From Parvularculaceae bacterium (GTDB lineage: Bacteria; Pseudomonadota; Alphaproteobacteria; Caulobacterales; Parvularculaceae), in the NCBI GenBank assembly GCA_013389125.1, contig JACADX010000403.1, positions 1 through 9,914 on the forward strand: 9,914 nt of DNA. The letters run 5' to 3'. The notes under the pieces are model-generated. The model was given only the letters and a program-made list of their open reading frames with translations, was not told the DNA's origin and did not search any database. The translations under genes were made by a program, and so were the position numbers. Shown piece after piece: positions 1 to 6,423 of this stretch; position 1 is the stretch's first letter, and every line of letters begins with the position of its first letter.

Positions 1-403
1 CGAGAAACGCGCGGAGTTTCGCATTATTGTGATGCGCAAAGCTCTGATGCGCGCCCCAGGGATCGGGAACCGAGGACAGCGGCATCTGGAGATGGCGCGC
101 GAGGAGTTCCTGGTTCGGCAGATGCGGCGGGACCTTCCGCATGCCGTCCATGTCGTCTGAGAATGAAATCAGTCGCGACTTGCGGCCGGTCATCAATTCG
201 AAAGCGCGCCGGACCATCGTCGTGCGCGCGCCCTCGCCGAAGGTTCCGATATGCGGCGGGCCGGACGGACCGTAGCCTGTTTCGAAAACGACGACGCCGT
301 CATGGCCGATCCGCTGCAGCCGCTCGGCGAGCTTTCGCGCCTCCTCGAACGGCCAGGCCTTGGCGGCGGCGATGTCGTCGGCGGTGAAGGTGCGGACTGT
401 CAT
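1..403 (-). CDS. lysK: Lysine--tRNA ligase, class I (N-terminal part, runs off the left edge)
   Basis: This enzyme charges tRNA-Lys with lysine in the cytoplasm. Only the first 134 codons are in the window. The reading starts MTVRTFTADDIAAAKAWPFE and carries the class I signature GPSGPPHIGTFGEGARTTMV, with the HIGH-type motif as HIGT at residues 51-54. It is followed by ISFSDDMDGMRKVP, typical of archaeal-type class I LysRS and unlike the class II LysS of most bacteria. Class I LysRS is standard in alphaproteobacteria, so this supports the taxonomic guess. The ATG at 403 is the natural start because family similarity begins a few residues in; its Shine-Dalgarno match is weak. The gene is divergent from the TerB gene across a 150 bp gap in which I see no convincing promoter boxes for lysK. 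The KMSKS region lies outside the window. Confidence 0.95.
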   Translation of the reverse strand, partial: MTVRTFTADDIAAAKAWPFEEARKLAERLQRIGHDGVVVFETGYGPSGPPHIGTFGEGARTTMVRRAFELMTGRKSRLISFSDDMDGMRKVPPHLPNQELLARHLQMPLSSVPDPWGAHQSFAHHNNAKLRAFL

Positions 404-553
404 TGTCTCGAGTTTTGTCGGCGCGGCCGCGTCCCTCTAACCTCTTTTCGCGCCGAGGGGAAATCCGCCCCGACTCTCGCCATGCGCGGTTGCGACGGCG
501 AGGAGGCGCCGCTAGGCTTCCGCCGCGACCGCTGATCGAAGAGGACAGAATTC

Positions 554-985
554 ATGGCTGACGCCGCGCCCCGCCTCACGCCGCAAGAAGCGGTGATATA
601 CCTTATGGTGATGGCGTCCGCTTCGGACGGGCGGATGTCCGAAAGGGAACTGCGCTCGATCGGCCGCGTCGTGCGCTCGTTCGCGCTTTTTTCCGGCGCC
701 GATGAGCAAGGCCTCGTCGACACGGCGGAAGCGTGCGGCAAGCTGATGTCGTCGGAAGGCGGCCTTCACAAGGTGCTTACCGCCGCGGCGGCCTCGCTTC
801 CGTCGCACCTTGGCGAGACCGCCTATGCGGCGGTCATCGACGTCATTGCGGCCGACGGGGGCCTTGAAATGACGGAAATTCGCGTGCTTGAACTCATTCG
901 CAACGCGCTGAAGGTGAGCGACGAAGGGGCGGCTGCGATCGAGCATTCGGCGCGGGCGCGGCACATGACAGTCGAAGCGGTCTAG
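554..985 (+). CDS. TerB-family (tellurite resistance TerB-like) protein
   Basis: A 143-residue soluble, all-helical protein without signal peptide or membrane segment. It has the twin acidic helix repeats of the TerB fold: LMVMASASDGRMSERE (Asp25) in the first half and DVIAADGGLEMTEIRVLELI (Asp101) in the second, each hydrophobic-x-A-D-G followed by E-rich helix starts. In the TerB family these acidic positions are associated with divalent metal binding. Standalone TerB proteins of this size are common in alphaproteobacteria outside ter operons, and their role is not established; tellurite resistance should not be inferred because no terC, terD or terZ is nearby. The ATG at 554 has an AGAGGA ribosome binding site about 8 nt upstream. 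The gene appears monocistronic: it is followed by a structured gap and an oppositely oriented tRNA. Confidence 0.85.
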   Translation: MADAAPRLTPQEAVIYLMVMASASDGRMSERELRSIGRVVRSFALFSGADEQGLVDTAEACGKLMSSEGGLHKVLTAAAASLPSHLGETAYAAVIDVIAADGGLEMTEIRVLELIRNALKVSDEGAAAIEHSARARHMTVEAV

Positions 986-1030
986 CCGCGCCGGCGTTTG
1001 CGGATCAATGGAAAATGTCCAGTCGCCGCC

Positions 1031-1118
1031 TGATCGGCGCGTGCGATGCGACCCGCCGGCGCTGCGCACGCCTGCGCCCGTTCGGTCAGTGTACGGCTGA
1101 ACGGAGCGGCGCCGATCG
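1031..1118. repeat. Nested inverted repeats between the TerB gene and tRNA-Thr
   Basis: The 169 bp gap after the TerB gene is rich in complementary segments. TGATCGGCGC (1031-1040) can pair with GCGCCGATCG (1109-1118), with one T-G wobble. Inside, GTGCG (1041-1045) pairs with CGCAC (1065-1069), and CCGTTCGGTC (1078-1087) pairs with GGCTGAACGG (1095-1104) around a 7 nt loop. The result would be a three-way junction. The two wobbles in the last stem are G-T on the plus strand and would be A-C mismatches on the minus strand, so it folds better as the 3' end of the TerB transcript. There is no T-run, so it is not a classical intrinsic terminator. It may be a transcript 3' end, a structured RNA or GC-rich chance pairing. 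Confidence 0.4.
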
Positions 1119-1154
1119 TCTCCCTGCTTGAGCGGGGACCCTGCCCAGGCCGAC

Positions 1155-1230
1155 TGGTGCCGCTTGCGTGACTCGAACACGCGACCCCATCATTACGAAT
1201 GATGTGCTCTACCAGCTGAGCTAAAGCGGC
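1155..1230 (-). tRNA. trnT: tRNA-Thr (anticodon CGT)
   Basis: The minus strand folds into a complete 76 nt cloverleaf: acceptor GCCGCTT paired with AAGCGGC, D-stem GCTC/GAGC, anticodon stem CATCA/TGATG with loop TTCGTAA, a 5 nt variable loop, and T-stem GCGTG/CACGC with loop TTCGAGT. Discriminator A73 is followed by an encoded CCA (complement of 1155-1157). The anticodon CGT (complement of 1195-1197) reads the threonine codon ACG, which is frequent in this high-GC genome. It lies 67 nt downstream of the pheT stop on the same strand, so it could be read through from the pheT operon or use its own promoter. Confidence 0.97.
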
Positions 1231-1250
1231 GCTCCCGGTCGGGAGGGGGG

Positions 1251-1279
1251 TTCTTAGCCCCTCGTCACCGCCGCCGCAA
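1251..1279 (-). promoter_or_regulatory. Possible promoter of tRNA-Thr
   Basis: Between the pheT stop and the tRNA, the minus strand shows TTGCGG (complement of 1274-1279), a 17 nt spacer, and TAAGAA (complement of 1251-1256), a fair -35 and a weak -10. A start about 7 nt downstream would place the transcript 5' end near 1244, about 14 nt before the mature tRNA. That short leader (complement of 1232-1245) is a near-perfect palindrome, CTCCCG-AC-CGGGAG. The call rests on spacing and the -35 match only. Confidence 0.3.
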
Positions 1280-1297
1280 CAATCCGAGCGAGAATTT

Positions 1298-3712
1298 TCA
1301 GGCGCGCAAGGTCCCGCCCGTCAGCTTTTCGACGGCCGTGACGATCGCCTTTGAAACGCCGTCGATTTCCTCGTCGGTCAAGGTCTTGTCGCGCGGCTGG
1401 AGCGTAACTTCGACCGCCATCGACTTCCGCCCCTCGGGGACGCCCTTGCCCTGATAGACGTCGAAGAGGCCGACATCGGCGATGAGCTTCTTCTCGGCGC
1501 TTCGAACGGCTTTCAGAAGCGCCTCCGCCGTCACCTTGTCGTCGACGACGAAGGCGAAGTCGCGGCGGACGGGAAGAAGCTCCGGCGCGTCCAGCGCCGG
1601 CTTTGTCTTTGTCGCTTTCGGCTTTGAAGCGGGAATCGAGTCGAGGAAAGCTTCAAACGCGATGACCGGCCCGTCGACATCCATGGCCTTGAGGACCCGC
1701 GGATGGATTTCGCCGAAATGGGCGAGAGCGAGCTTCGGCCCGAGGCGCAGGACGCCCGAGCGACCCGGATGATACCAGGGCGGCGCGTCGGCGGTCGCCT
1801 GAAGCTGATCGACTTTCGCGCCCGCCGCTTCGAGGGCGGCGACGGCGTCGGCCTTTGCGGTGAAGGCGTCCGCCGCGCGTTCGGCCTTCGCCCAATGGCG
1901 GCGCGGATGCGACAGGCGCGCGCCGCCGGCGACCGTCTGCTGGCCGTCGGGCCGGTCAGAGGCGTAGGTCGGCGCGACCTCAAACAGCGCAAGATCATCG
2001 CGGCCTCGGTCGGCGTTCCGTCGCAGCGCCGCGACCAGATTGGGCAGCATCGACGGGCGCATTGCTCCGAGGTCTGATGAAATCGGGTTTGCGAGAAGGA
2101 GCCCTTGCGCCGCGAGCCAGTTGGGGCCGTCGCAGAAAAGCGCCGCATGACGCTCGTCGGCGAACGACCAGGTGACGCACTCAAGCAGACCGCGCGCGGC
2201 GAGCGCGCGCCGCGCCGCCATGCGTCGCGTTTGCGCCGGCGTCAGCTTCGGCATTTCAACTGCGGCGCGCGCCGGCAGGACCGCGGCGGGGAGCGCCGCC
2301 AAGCCGACGATGCGCGCGATCTCTTCGACGAGATCGGCCTTGCCTTCGACGTCGGGGCGCCAGGAGGGAACATCGACGAGCCAGGGGTCGGCCCTCGACA
2401 CCTTGAAACCGAGCGCCGAGAGGATCGCTTCCGACTTCTGCGGGTCGACGTCGATCCCGGTGAGACGTTTCACTTCCGAGGGCGGGAAGGCGATCGTCCT
2501 TCGCGCATCGGGCTTCTCGCCGGCGACGAGGATGTCGCTCGGCGTTCCGCCGCAAATGTCGATGATGACGCGGGTCGCCGCTTCAAGGCCGGGCGCGACG
2601 AAGTCGGGATCGACGCCGCGTTCGAAGCGGTGGCGCGCGTCGGAATGGATGCCGAGCCTGCGGCCGGTCTTCGCGGTGCGCAGCGGATCAAAATAGGCGC
2701 ACTCGAGGAAGACGTTGACGGTTTTCTCCGTGCACCCCGTCGCCTCGCCGCCGATGATCCCGCCAAGCCCCAAGACGCCGTTGTCATCGGCAATGACGGT
2801 CATCGCCTCGTCGACCGCGTATGTCTTGTTGTCGAGCGCCACAAAGCTTTCGCCCCGCGCGCCGAGGCGCGCGCGAATTTCGCCCTTGAGCTTGTCCGCG
2901 TCGTAAACGTGAAGCGGGCGCGCGCGGTCATAGGTCAGAAGGTTCGTCACGTCGACGAGCGCCGAAATCGGACGAAGGCCGATCGCGCGCAACCGATCGG
3001 CGAGCCATTTGGGGCTCGGCCCGTTCTTGACCCCGCGAATATAGCGCCCCGCGAACATCGGGCAGGCGTTTTCGGCGCCCTTCGGGAAATGAAGGCCGAT
3101 TTTCTGCGGACAGGGGAATTCGCCCCTGACCGGCGCCGGCGCCTTCGTGACGAGCCGCCCGAGCCCCGCCGCCGCAAGATCGCGCGCGACGCCGGCGACC
3201 GCGTTCGTATCCGGACGATTGGGAGTCGCTTCAAATTCGATCACGGGGTCGTAGGCGCCGAGCCACGCGGCGACCCCGTCGCCGACTTTCGCTTCCGTCG
3301 GCGCCTCGATGATGCCGTCATGATCCTCGCCGAGCATCAACTCGCGCGCCGAACACATCATGCCGAGGCTCTCAACGCCGCGGATTTTCGCTTTCGTCAG
3401 CGTGAGGTCGACGCCCGGCACGTAGGCGCCGACCGGCGCATAGGCGACCTTGAGGCCCTTCCTCGCATTCGGCGCGCCGCAGACGATCTGCAAGACGCCG
3501 TCCCTCGTCGCGACCTTGCAGACTTTCAGCTTGTCCGCTTCCGGGTGCTTTTCGGCTTCGATGACTTCGCCGATCGTGAACGCCTTAAGGCGCTCGGCGG
3601 GATCGTCGACATGCTCGACCTCGAGCCCGACCGCGATCATCGTCTCGACGATGTCGGCGAGCGAGGCGCTCGTCTCAAGGTGCTCTTTGAGCCAGGAAAG
3701 CGTGAATTTCAT
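1298..3712 (-). CDS. pheT: Phenylalanine--tRNA ligase beta subunit
   Basis: The 804-residue beta subunit of the cytoplasmic alpha2-beta2 PheRS, which charges tRNA-Phe with the PheS subunit. The family is usually about 790-800 residues. The order is canonical: N-terminal MKFTLSWLKEHLET, a tRNA-binding EMAP-like OB domain (about 45-150, from FTIGEVIEAEKHPEADKLKV), B3/B4 editing domain, B5 domain, a catalytic-like core, and a C-terminal FDX-ACB anticodon-binding domain over roughly the last 95 residues (from LLPVRRDFAFVVDD). The start was set at 3712: an in-frame extension to 3838 would read through the upstream DUF302 gene and lacks family similarity. Only 10 nt (AGAAAAACCC) separate it from the DUF302 stop and the ribosome binding site is weak, which suggests coupled translation. 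It is the last protein gene of the rpmI-rplT-pheS block. Confidence 0.97.
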   Translation of the reverse strand: MKFTLSWLKEHLETSASLADIVETMIAVGLEVEHVDDPAERLKAFTIGEVIEAEKHPEADKLKVCKVATRDGVLQIVCGAPNARKGLKVAYAPVGAYVPGVDLTLTKAKIRGVESLGMMCSARELMLGEDHDGIIEAPTEAKVGDGVAAWLGAYDPVIEFEATPNRPDTNAVAGVARDLAAAGLGRLVTKAPAPVRGEFPCPQKIGLHFPKGAENACPMFAGRYIRGVKNGPSPKWLADRLRAIGLRPISALVDVTNLLTYDRARPLHVYDADKLKGEIRARLGARGESFVALDNKTYAVDEAMTVIADDNGVLGLGGIIGGEATGCTEKTVNVFLECAYFDPLRTAKTGRRLGIHSDARHRFERGVDPDFVAPGLEAATRVIIDICGGTPSDILVAGEKPDARRTIAFPPSEVKRLTGIDVDPQKSEAILSALGFKVSRADPWLVDVPSWRPDVEGKADLVEEIARIVGLAALPAAVLPARAAVEMPKLTPAQTRRMAARRALAARGLLECVTWSFADERHAALFCDGPNWLAAQGLLLANPISSDLGAMRPSMLPNLVAALRRNADRGRDDLALFEVAPTYASDRPDGQQTVAGGARLSHPRRHWAKAERAADAFTAKADAVAALEAAGAKVDQLQATADAPPWYHPGRSGVLRLGPKLALAHFGEIHPRVLKAMDVDGPVIAFEAFLDSIPASKPKATKTKPALDAPELLPVRRDFAFVVDDKVTAEALLKAVRSAEKKLIADVGLFDVYQGKGVPEGRKSMAVEVTLQPRDKTLTDEEIDGVSKAIVTAVEKLTGGTLRA

Positions 3713-3722
3713 GGGTTTTTCT

Positions 3723-4106
3723 TCAAAGAGACTTGACGACGCGCGCCAGCGCCGCCCTGACGGTTTTCGCCGCCTCGTCGAGCGCCGGGTTCCCGACGCG
3801 GCCAAGCGACGCGACCGGGTCGACCGCGGCGACTTCAACGCCGTTTTCCGTCTGCTGAACGATGACGTTGCAGGGAAGCATGACGCCGATCTTGTCCTCG
3901 ACCGACAGGGCGCCGTGCGCGAGCTTCGGATTGCAGGCGCCGAGAATGCGATAAGGCCGAAAGTCGACGTCGATCTTCTTCTTGAACGTCGCGGAAACGT
4001 CGATGTCGGTGAGGACGCCGAAACCCTCGCGCTTCAGCGCCTCCGTCACCCGCGCGACGACGTCGTCGAACGCGCCGGAAACCGCCTTTGCGATATAGTA
4101 GCTCAT
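3723..4106 (-). CDS. DUF302 domain-containing protein
   Basis: A 127-residue soluble protein without signal peptide or membrane segment. It matches DUF302: an N-terminal helix (FDDVVARVTEALKREGFGVL, 13-32), a strand with FKKKIDVDF (41-49), then the diagnostic block YRILGACNPKLAHGAL followed by IGVMLPCNVIVQ, with Cys58 and Cys79. The biochemical function of DUF302 is unknown; members occur near sulfur, metal and membrane proteins. The start at 4106 was chosen because family similarity begins there and its ATG overlaps the upstream stop (ATGA), a sign of translational coupling. An in-frame extension to 4247 is arginine-rich, overlaps the lipoprotein gene and looks like a shadow. The gene lies between pheS and pheT, an unusual position for a DUF302 protein. 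Confidence 0.88.
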   Translation of the reverse strand: MSYYIAKAVSGAFDDVVARVTEALKREGFGVLTDIDVSATFKKKIDVDFRPYRILGACNPKLAHGALSVEDKIGVMLPCNVIVQQTENGVEVAAVDPVASLGRVGNPALDEAAKTVRAALARVVKSL

Positions 4107-4582
4107 GGCGCCGCGTCGTCTCCGCATGCGGTCAGGCCGTCCGTCACCGAGTCGTTCGCCTCGTTGACGATTGACAACGTATAATCGGGGCGCCGGACGA
4201 ACTTGAACGCGTCTTCGACGCGGTCGTCGTCGCCTTCGACCGAGCAATGCGCGATCGCGCGGACGCCGTTCCGCAGCAGTTCGAGCCGCTCGATTTCGCA
4301 GTGCATTTCATGGAGATGAAACGCCCCGGCCTCGATGCGCCATTCCTGGGCGTAATCCCCGCAGGCGCCCGCCGGCGCCCAGACGCCCGTCATCTCGATC
4401 CAGGCGGAAGCGGGATCGCCATCGATCGGCTGCGCCGCCGCATCGAGCGGCGCAGACGCCGCGCCGCCGGACGGCGCGGTTTCGCGCGCCGCCGGTTCGA
4501 CCGGCGCGGTCGCCGCTTCCTCGTGTTTCGCGCAGGCGCAGAGCGCCCCGAACGCCGTCGCAAACATCATCATCCGTGGCAT
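4103..4582 (-). CDS. Putative small lipoprotein with four cysteines, function unknown
   Basis: A 159-residue protein I do not recognise. The start MPRMMMFATAFGALCACAKH gives a short hydrophobic signal with a possible lipobox LCAC (14-17), so Cys17 would be lipidated; Ala18 at +2 would favour the outer membrane. The Cys at the -2 position of the lipobox is unusual. Residues 20-60 are an Ala/Pro/Glu-rich linker. The globular part (about 61-155) begins WIEMTGVWAPAGACGDY and holds four cysteines (74, 95, 113, 153), enough for two periplasmic disulfides. The start at 4582 sits 13 nt after the pheS stop with AAGGG as ribosome binding site; the longer frame from 4669 would overlap the end of pheS. 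The stop overlaps the DUF302 start by ATGA. No function can be inferred beyond likely envelope location. Confidence 0.7.
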   Translation of the reverse strand: MPRMMMFATAFGALCACAKHEEAATAPVEPAARETAPSGGAASAPLDAAAQPIDGDPASAWIEMTGVWAPAGACGDYAQEWRIEAGAFHLHEMHCEIERLELLRNGVRAIAHCSVEGDDDRVEDAFKFVRRPDYTLSIVNEANDSVTDGLTACGDDAAP

Positions 4583-4595
4583 GAGAGCGCGCCCT

Positions 4596-5672
4596 TTATC
4601 TGCTGAGGCCGGTCGCCAAATTCGGGATGTCGAGCGGGTCGAAGCCGTAATGCTCAAGCCAGCGCGCATCCGCCGCGAAGAAATCGCGGAGGTCCGGAAT
4701 GCCGTATTTCAGCATGGCGAGGCGATCGATGCCCATGCCGAAAGCAAAGCCCTGATACTCATCAGGGTCGAGCCCGCAATTCCGGAGGACGTTCGTGTGC
4801 ACCATCCCGGAGCCCAGAATCTCCATCCATGCCTCGCCCTGGCCGATGCGGATCTCGTTCCCGACCCGCTCATAGCCGATATCCATTTCGGCGGACGGCT
4901 CCGTGAATGGAAAGAAATGCGGCCTGAAGCGCGTCCTGACGCTGTCGACTTCGAAGAAGGCTTTGCAGAAGGCTTCGAGCGTGCCCTTGAGATGCCCCAT
5001 ATGGGTCTCGCGGTCGATGACGAGCCCCTCAACCTGATGGAACATCGGGGTGTGGGTCTGATCGCTATCGCAGCGGAACGTCCGCCCCGGGATGATGATG
5101 CGGATCGGCGGCTTCTTCGTCATCATGGCGCGGATCTGCACCGGCGAGGTGTGGGTGCGAAGGAGCATGCGTGAGCCGTCCGCCCTCGGGCGGAAGAAGA
5201 ACGTGTCGTGCATCTCGCGCGCCGGATGATCGGGCGGGAAATTCAAGGCCGTGAAGTTGTGAAAGTCGTCCTCGATGTCGGGCCCTTCGGCGACGTCAAA
5301 TCCCATCGCCGAAAAAATCGCGACGATCTCCTCCGAGACCTGCGTCACCGGATGGATGCGGCCCTTGGGCGACGGCGCGACGGGAAGCGTCACATCGACC
5401 TTTTCGGTCGCGAGGCGCCGGTCAAGCTCCGCATCCTCAAGCCGTTGCTTCTTGGCGTCGATCGCCGCCGCGATCTTGTCCTTGAGGAGGTTGAGCGCCG
5501 CGCCCGCGGCTTTGCGCTCCTCAGGGCTCATCTTTCCGAGTTCTTTCATTCGCTCGGAGATGACGCCCTTCTTGCCGAGCGAAGCGACCCGAACGTCTTC
5601 GAGCGCGGCGATGTCGCCGGCGGCGGCGATCCTCTGCAGCGTCTCTGACTCAATCTTTTCGATATCGGACAT
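4596..5672 (-). CDS. pheS: Phenylalanine--tRNA ligase alpha subunit
   Basis: The 358-residue catalytic alpha subunit of PheRS, which activates phenylalanine with ATP and transfers it to tRNA-Phe together with PheT. Residues 1-90 form the charged N-terminal coiled coil that contacts tRNA. The class II catalytic core follows: HPVTQVSEEIVAIFSAMGF (107-125), motif 2 RTFRCDSDQTHTPMFHQVEG (197-216) and motif 3 GFAFGMGIDRLAMLKYGIPD (308-327). Length and motifs are normal. The start at 5672 has a clear GGAGG about 10 nt upstream and fits family N termini; a GTG 36 nt further upstream would begin inside the terminator hairpin. The gene is 118 nt downstream of rplT and preceded by the hairpin described separately, so expression relative to the ribosomal protein genes is probably set by termination there. 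Unlike the usual pheST pair, pheT does not follow directly. Confidence 0.97.
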   Translation of the reverse strand: MSDIEKIESETLQRIAAAGDIAALEDVRVASLGKKGVISERMKELGKMSPEERKAAGAALNLLKDKIAAAIDAKKQRLEDAELDRRLATEKVDVTLPVAPSPKGRIHPVTQVSEEIVAIFSAMGFDVAEGPDIEDDFHNFTALNFPPDHPAREMHDTFFFRPRADGSRMLLRTHTSPVQIRAMMTKKPPIRIIIPGRTFRCDSDQTHTPMFHQVEGLVIDRETHMGHLKGTLEAFCKAFFEVDSVRTRFRPHFFPFTEPSAEMDIGYERVGNEIRIGQGEAWMEILGSGMVHTNVLRNCGLDPDEYQGFAFGMGIDRLAMLKYGIPDLRDFFAADARWLEHYGFDPLDIPNLATGLSR

Positions 5673-5697
5673 CGCGTCCGGCCTCCAATTCAAACGA

Positions 5698-5727
5698 AAA
5701 AGCGTCACCTTCTAGGGTGACGCTTTT
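5698..5727 (-). terminator. Intrinsic terminator in the pheS leader, likely attenuator
   Basis: On the minus strand AAAAGCGTCACC, a 6 nt loop CTAGAA and GGTGACGCTTTT form a perfect 12 bp hairpin, running into TTTTTCG. This is a textbook intrinsic terminator between rplT and pheS, ending 25 nt before the pheS start codon. Because pheS has only this leader, a complete stop would silence it unless another promoter exists, so partial or regulated read-through is likely. An upstream copy of the 3' arm (5746-5753) offers a competing pairing, described separately. Presence of the hairpin is read directly; regulation is inferred. Confidence 0.88.
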
Positions 5728-5753
5728 CCGAAATTCATCCGTTCACGTCACCC
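5712..5753 (-). promoter_or_regulatory. Possible anti-terminator pairing and mini-ORF in the pheS leader
   Basis: GGGTGACG (complement of 5746-5753) is complementary over 8 bp to CGTCACCC (complement of 5715-5722), the 5' arm and first loop base of the terminator, so the two folds exclude each other. A mini-ORF, MNFGKASP with ATG at 5738 and TAG at 5712-5714, lies across the same region; its third codon is TTC (Phe) and its stop falls in the terminator loop. Another short frame, MAGPGDVNG, ends in a TGA overlapping this ATG. One Phe codon is poor for classical phenylalanine attenuation and neither mini-ORF has a strong ribosome binding site, so the pairing is better supported than the leader peptide. 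Confidence 0.45.
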
Positions 5754-5790
5754 GGTCCGGCCATCGCGTTCGACGGGCGACGGAAAAGGC

Positions 5791-6150
5791 TTACGCAGCA
5801 AGCGCCGCCTTGGCTTTTTCCATCAGGGCCTTGAACGCCTCGGGCTCTTTCACCGCGAGATCGGCGAGGACCTTGCGGTCGACGGCGATCCCCGCTTTTG
5901 AGAGCCCGTCGATAAATCGGGCGTAGGTCATGCCTTCGGCGCGGACGCCGGCGTTGATGCGCTGGATCCAGAGCGAGCGGAAATTGCGCTTCTTCGCGCG
6001 GCGGTCCCGATAGGCGTACTGGCTGGCCTTCTCGACCGCCTGGCGCGCCGTCTTGATCGCGTTCTTGCGGCGGCCGAAATAGCCTTTCGCCGCCTTGATG
6101 ACCTTCTTGTGCTTGGCGTGGGACGTGACGCCCCGTTTGACGCGTGACAT
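5791..6150 (-). CDS. rplT: 50S ribosomal protein L20
   Basis: A 119-residue protein of the large ribosomal subunit that binds 23S rRNA and is needed early in 50S assembly. The sequence is typical from the first residue: MSRVKRGVTSHAKHKKVIKA, then GYFGRRKNAIKTARQAVEKA and the conserved YAYRDRRAKKRNFRSLWIQR, with an acidic-to-basic helical C-terminus. The length matches the family (about 118). The ATG at 6150 lies 12 nt after the rpmI stop, and the TAG of rpmI is part of its ribosome binding site TAGGAG, so the pair is tightly coupled. L20 is a known autoregulator of its operon in some bacteria, but I see no obvious L20 site here. infC, often the first gene of such operons, is not upstream. Confidence 0.98.
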   Translation of the reverse strand: MSRVKRGVTSHAKHKKVIKAAKGYFGRRKNAIKTARQAVEKASQYAYRDRRAKKRNFRSLWIQRINAGVRAEGMTYARFIDGLSKAGIAVDRKVLADLAVKEPEAFKALMEKAKAALAA

Positions 6151-6162
6151 TCGAGGGCGCTC

Positions 6163-6363
6163 CTAGCGGTTATACGGCATGTATTTCTTGACGATCTTCG
6201 CATCCGCGTCCGAGAGGCAGCCGGTTCCGCGCTGCTGACGGATGTATTTGGCGTTATGCGAGATGAGGCGGTGCCGCTTGCCGGCGACGCCGGCCTTGAC
6301 CTTGCCGGAGGCTGTCATCTTGAAGCGCTTTTTGGCGCCCGATTTGGTCTTCAATTTGGGCAT
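6163..6363 (-). CDS. rpmI: 50S ribosomal protein L35
   Basis: A 66-residue, very basic protein of the large ribosomal subunit. The whole chain fits L35: MPKLKTKSGAKKRFKMTASG at the start, GKRHRLISHN in the middle and KIVKKYMPY near the end. The ATG at 6363 has AGGAA about 9 nt upstream. It is the first gene of the minus-strand translation block; the next gene upstream encodes an unrelated Ada-2OG oxygenase 149 nt away, so the operon promoter should be in that gap, where two TATAAC boxes are seen. Confidence 0.98.
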   Translation of the reverse strand: MPKLKTKSGAKKRFKMTASGKVKAGVAGKRHRLISHNAKYIRQQRGTGCLSDADAKIVKKYMPYNR

Positions 6364-6410
6364 TTTGCGGTTCCTGAAATGACCTACAATCCGTCGGAAA
6401 GCGGGCGCGC

Positions 6411-6416
6411 GTTATA
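6411..6416 (-). promoter_or_regulatory. Possible -10 box (proximal) of the rpmI operon
   Basis: TATAAC on the minus strand, one mismatch from TATAAT, about 48 nt upstream of the rpmI start. No good -35 hexamer sits 16-18 nt upstream; that space is filled by the overlapping palindromes at 6424-6440, which may be a binding site for an activator or repressor. Start site not determined. Confidence 0.35.
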
Positions 6417-6423
6417 GACCGCC

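Noticed and set aside
404..553. Promoter for the TerB gene with TTGTCG (415-420) and TAACCT (438-443)
   Set aside because: The 17 nt spacing fits but the -10 match is poor and nothing else supports it, so it was not listed.
554..985. Tellurite resistance function for the TerB-like gene
   Set aside because: No other ter genes are in the window; single TerB-domain proteins are widespread and not tied to tellurite.
512..1180. 222-residue minus-strand frame opposite the TerB gene and into the tRNA
   Set aside because: It runs into the tRNA-Thr gene, is Arg/His-rich and has no recognisable domain.
2105..3736. 543-residue open frame on the plus strand opposite pheT
   Set aside because: It is a mirror of pheT produced by high GC third positions: very rich in Arg, Asp and Ala, no domain, and pheT on the other strand is certain.
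3713..3838. N-terminal extension of pheT
   Set aside because: The extra 42 residues are Arg/Ser-rich, overlap the DUF302 gene and precede the canonical PheT start MKFTLSW.
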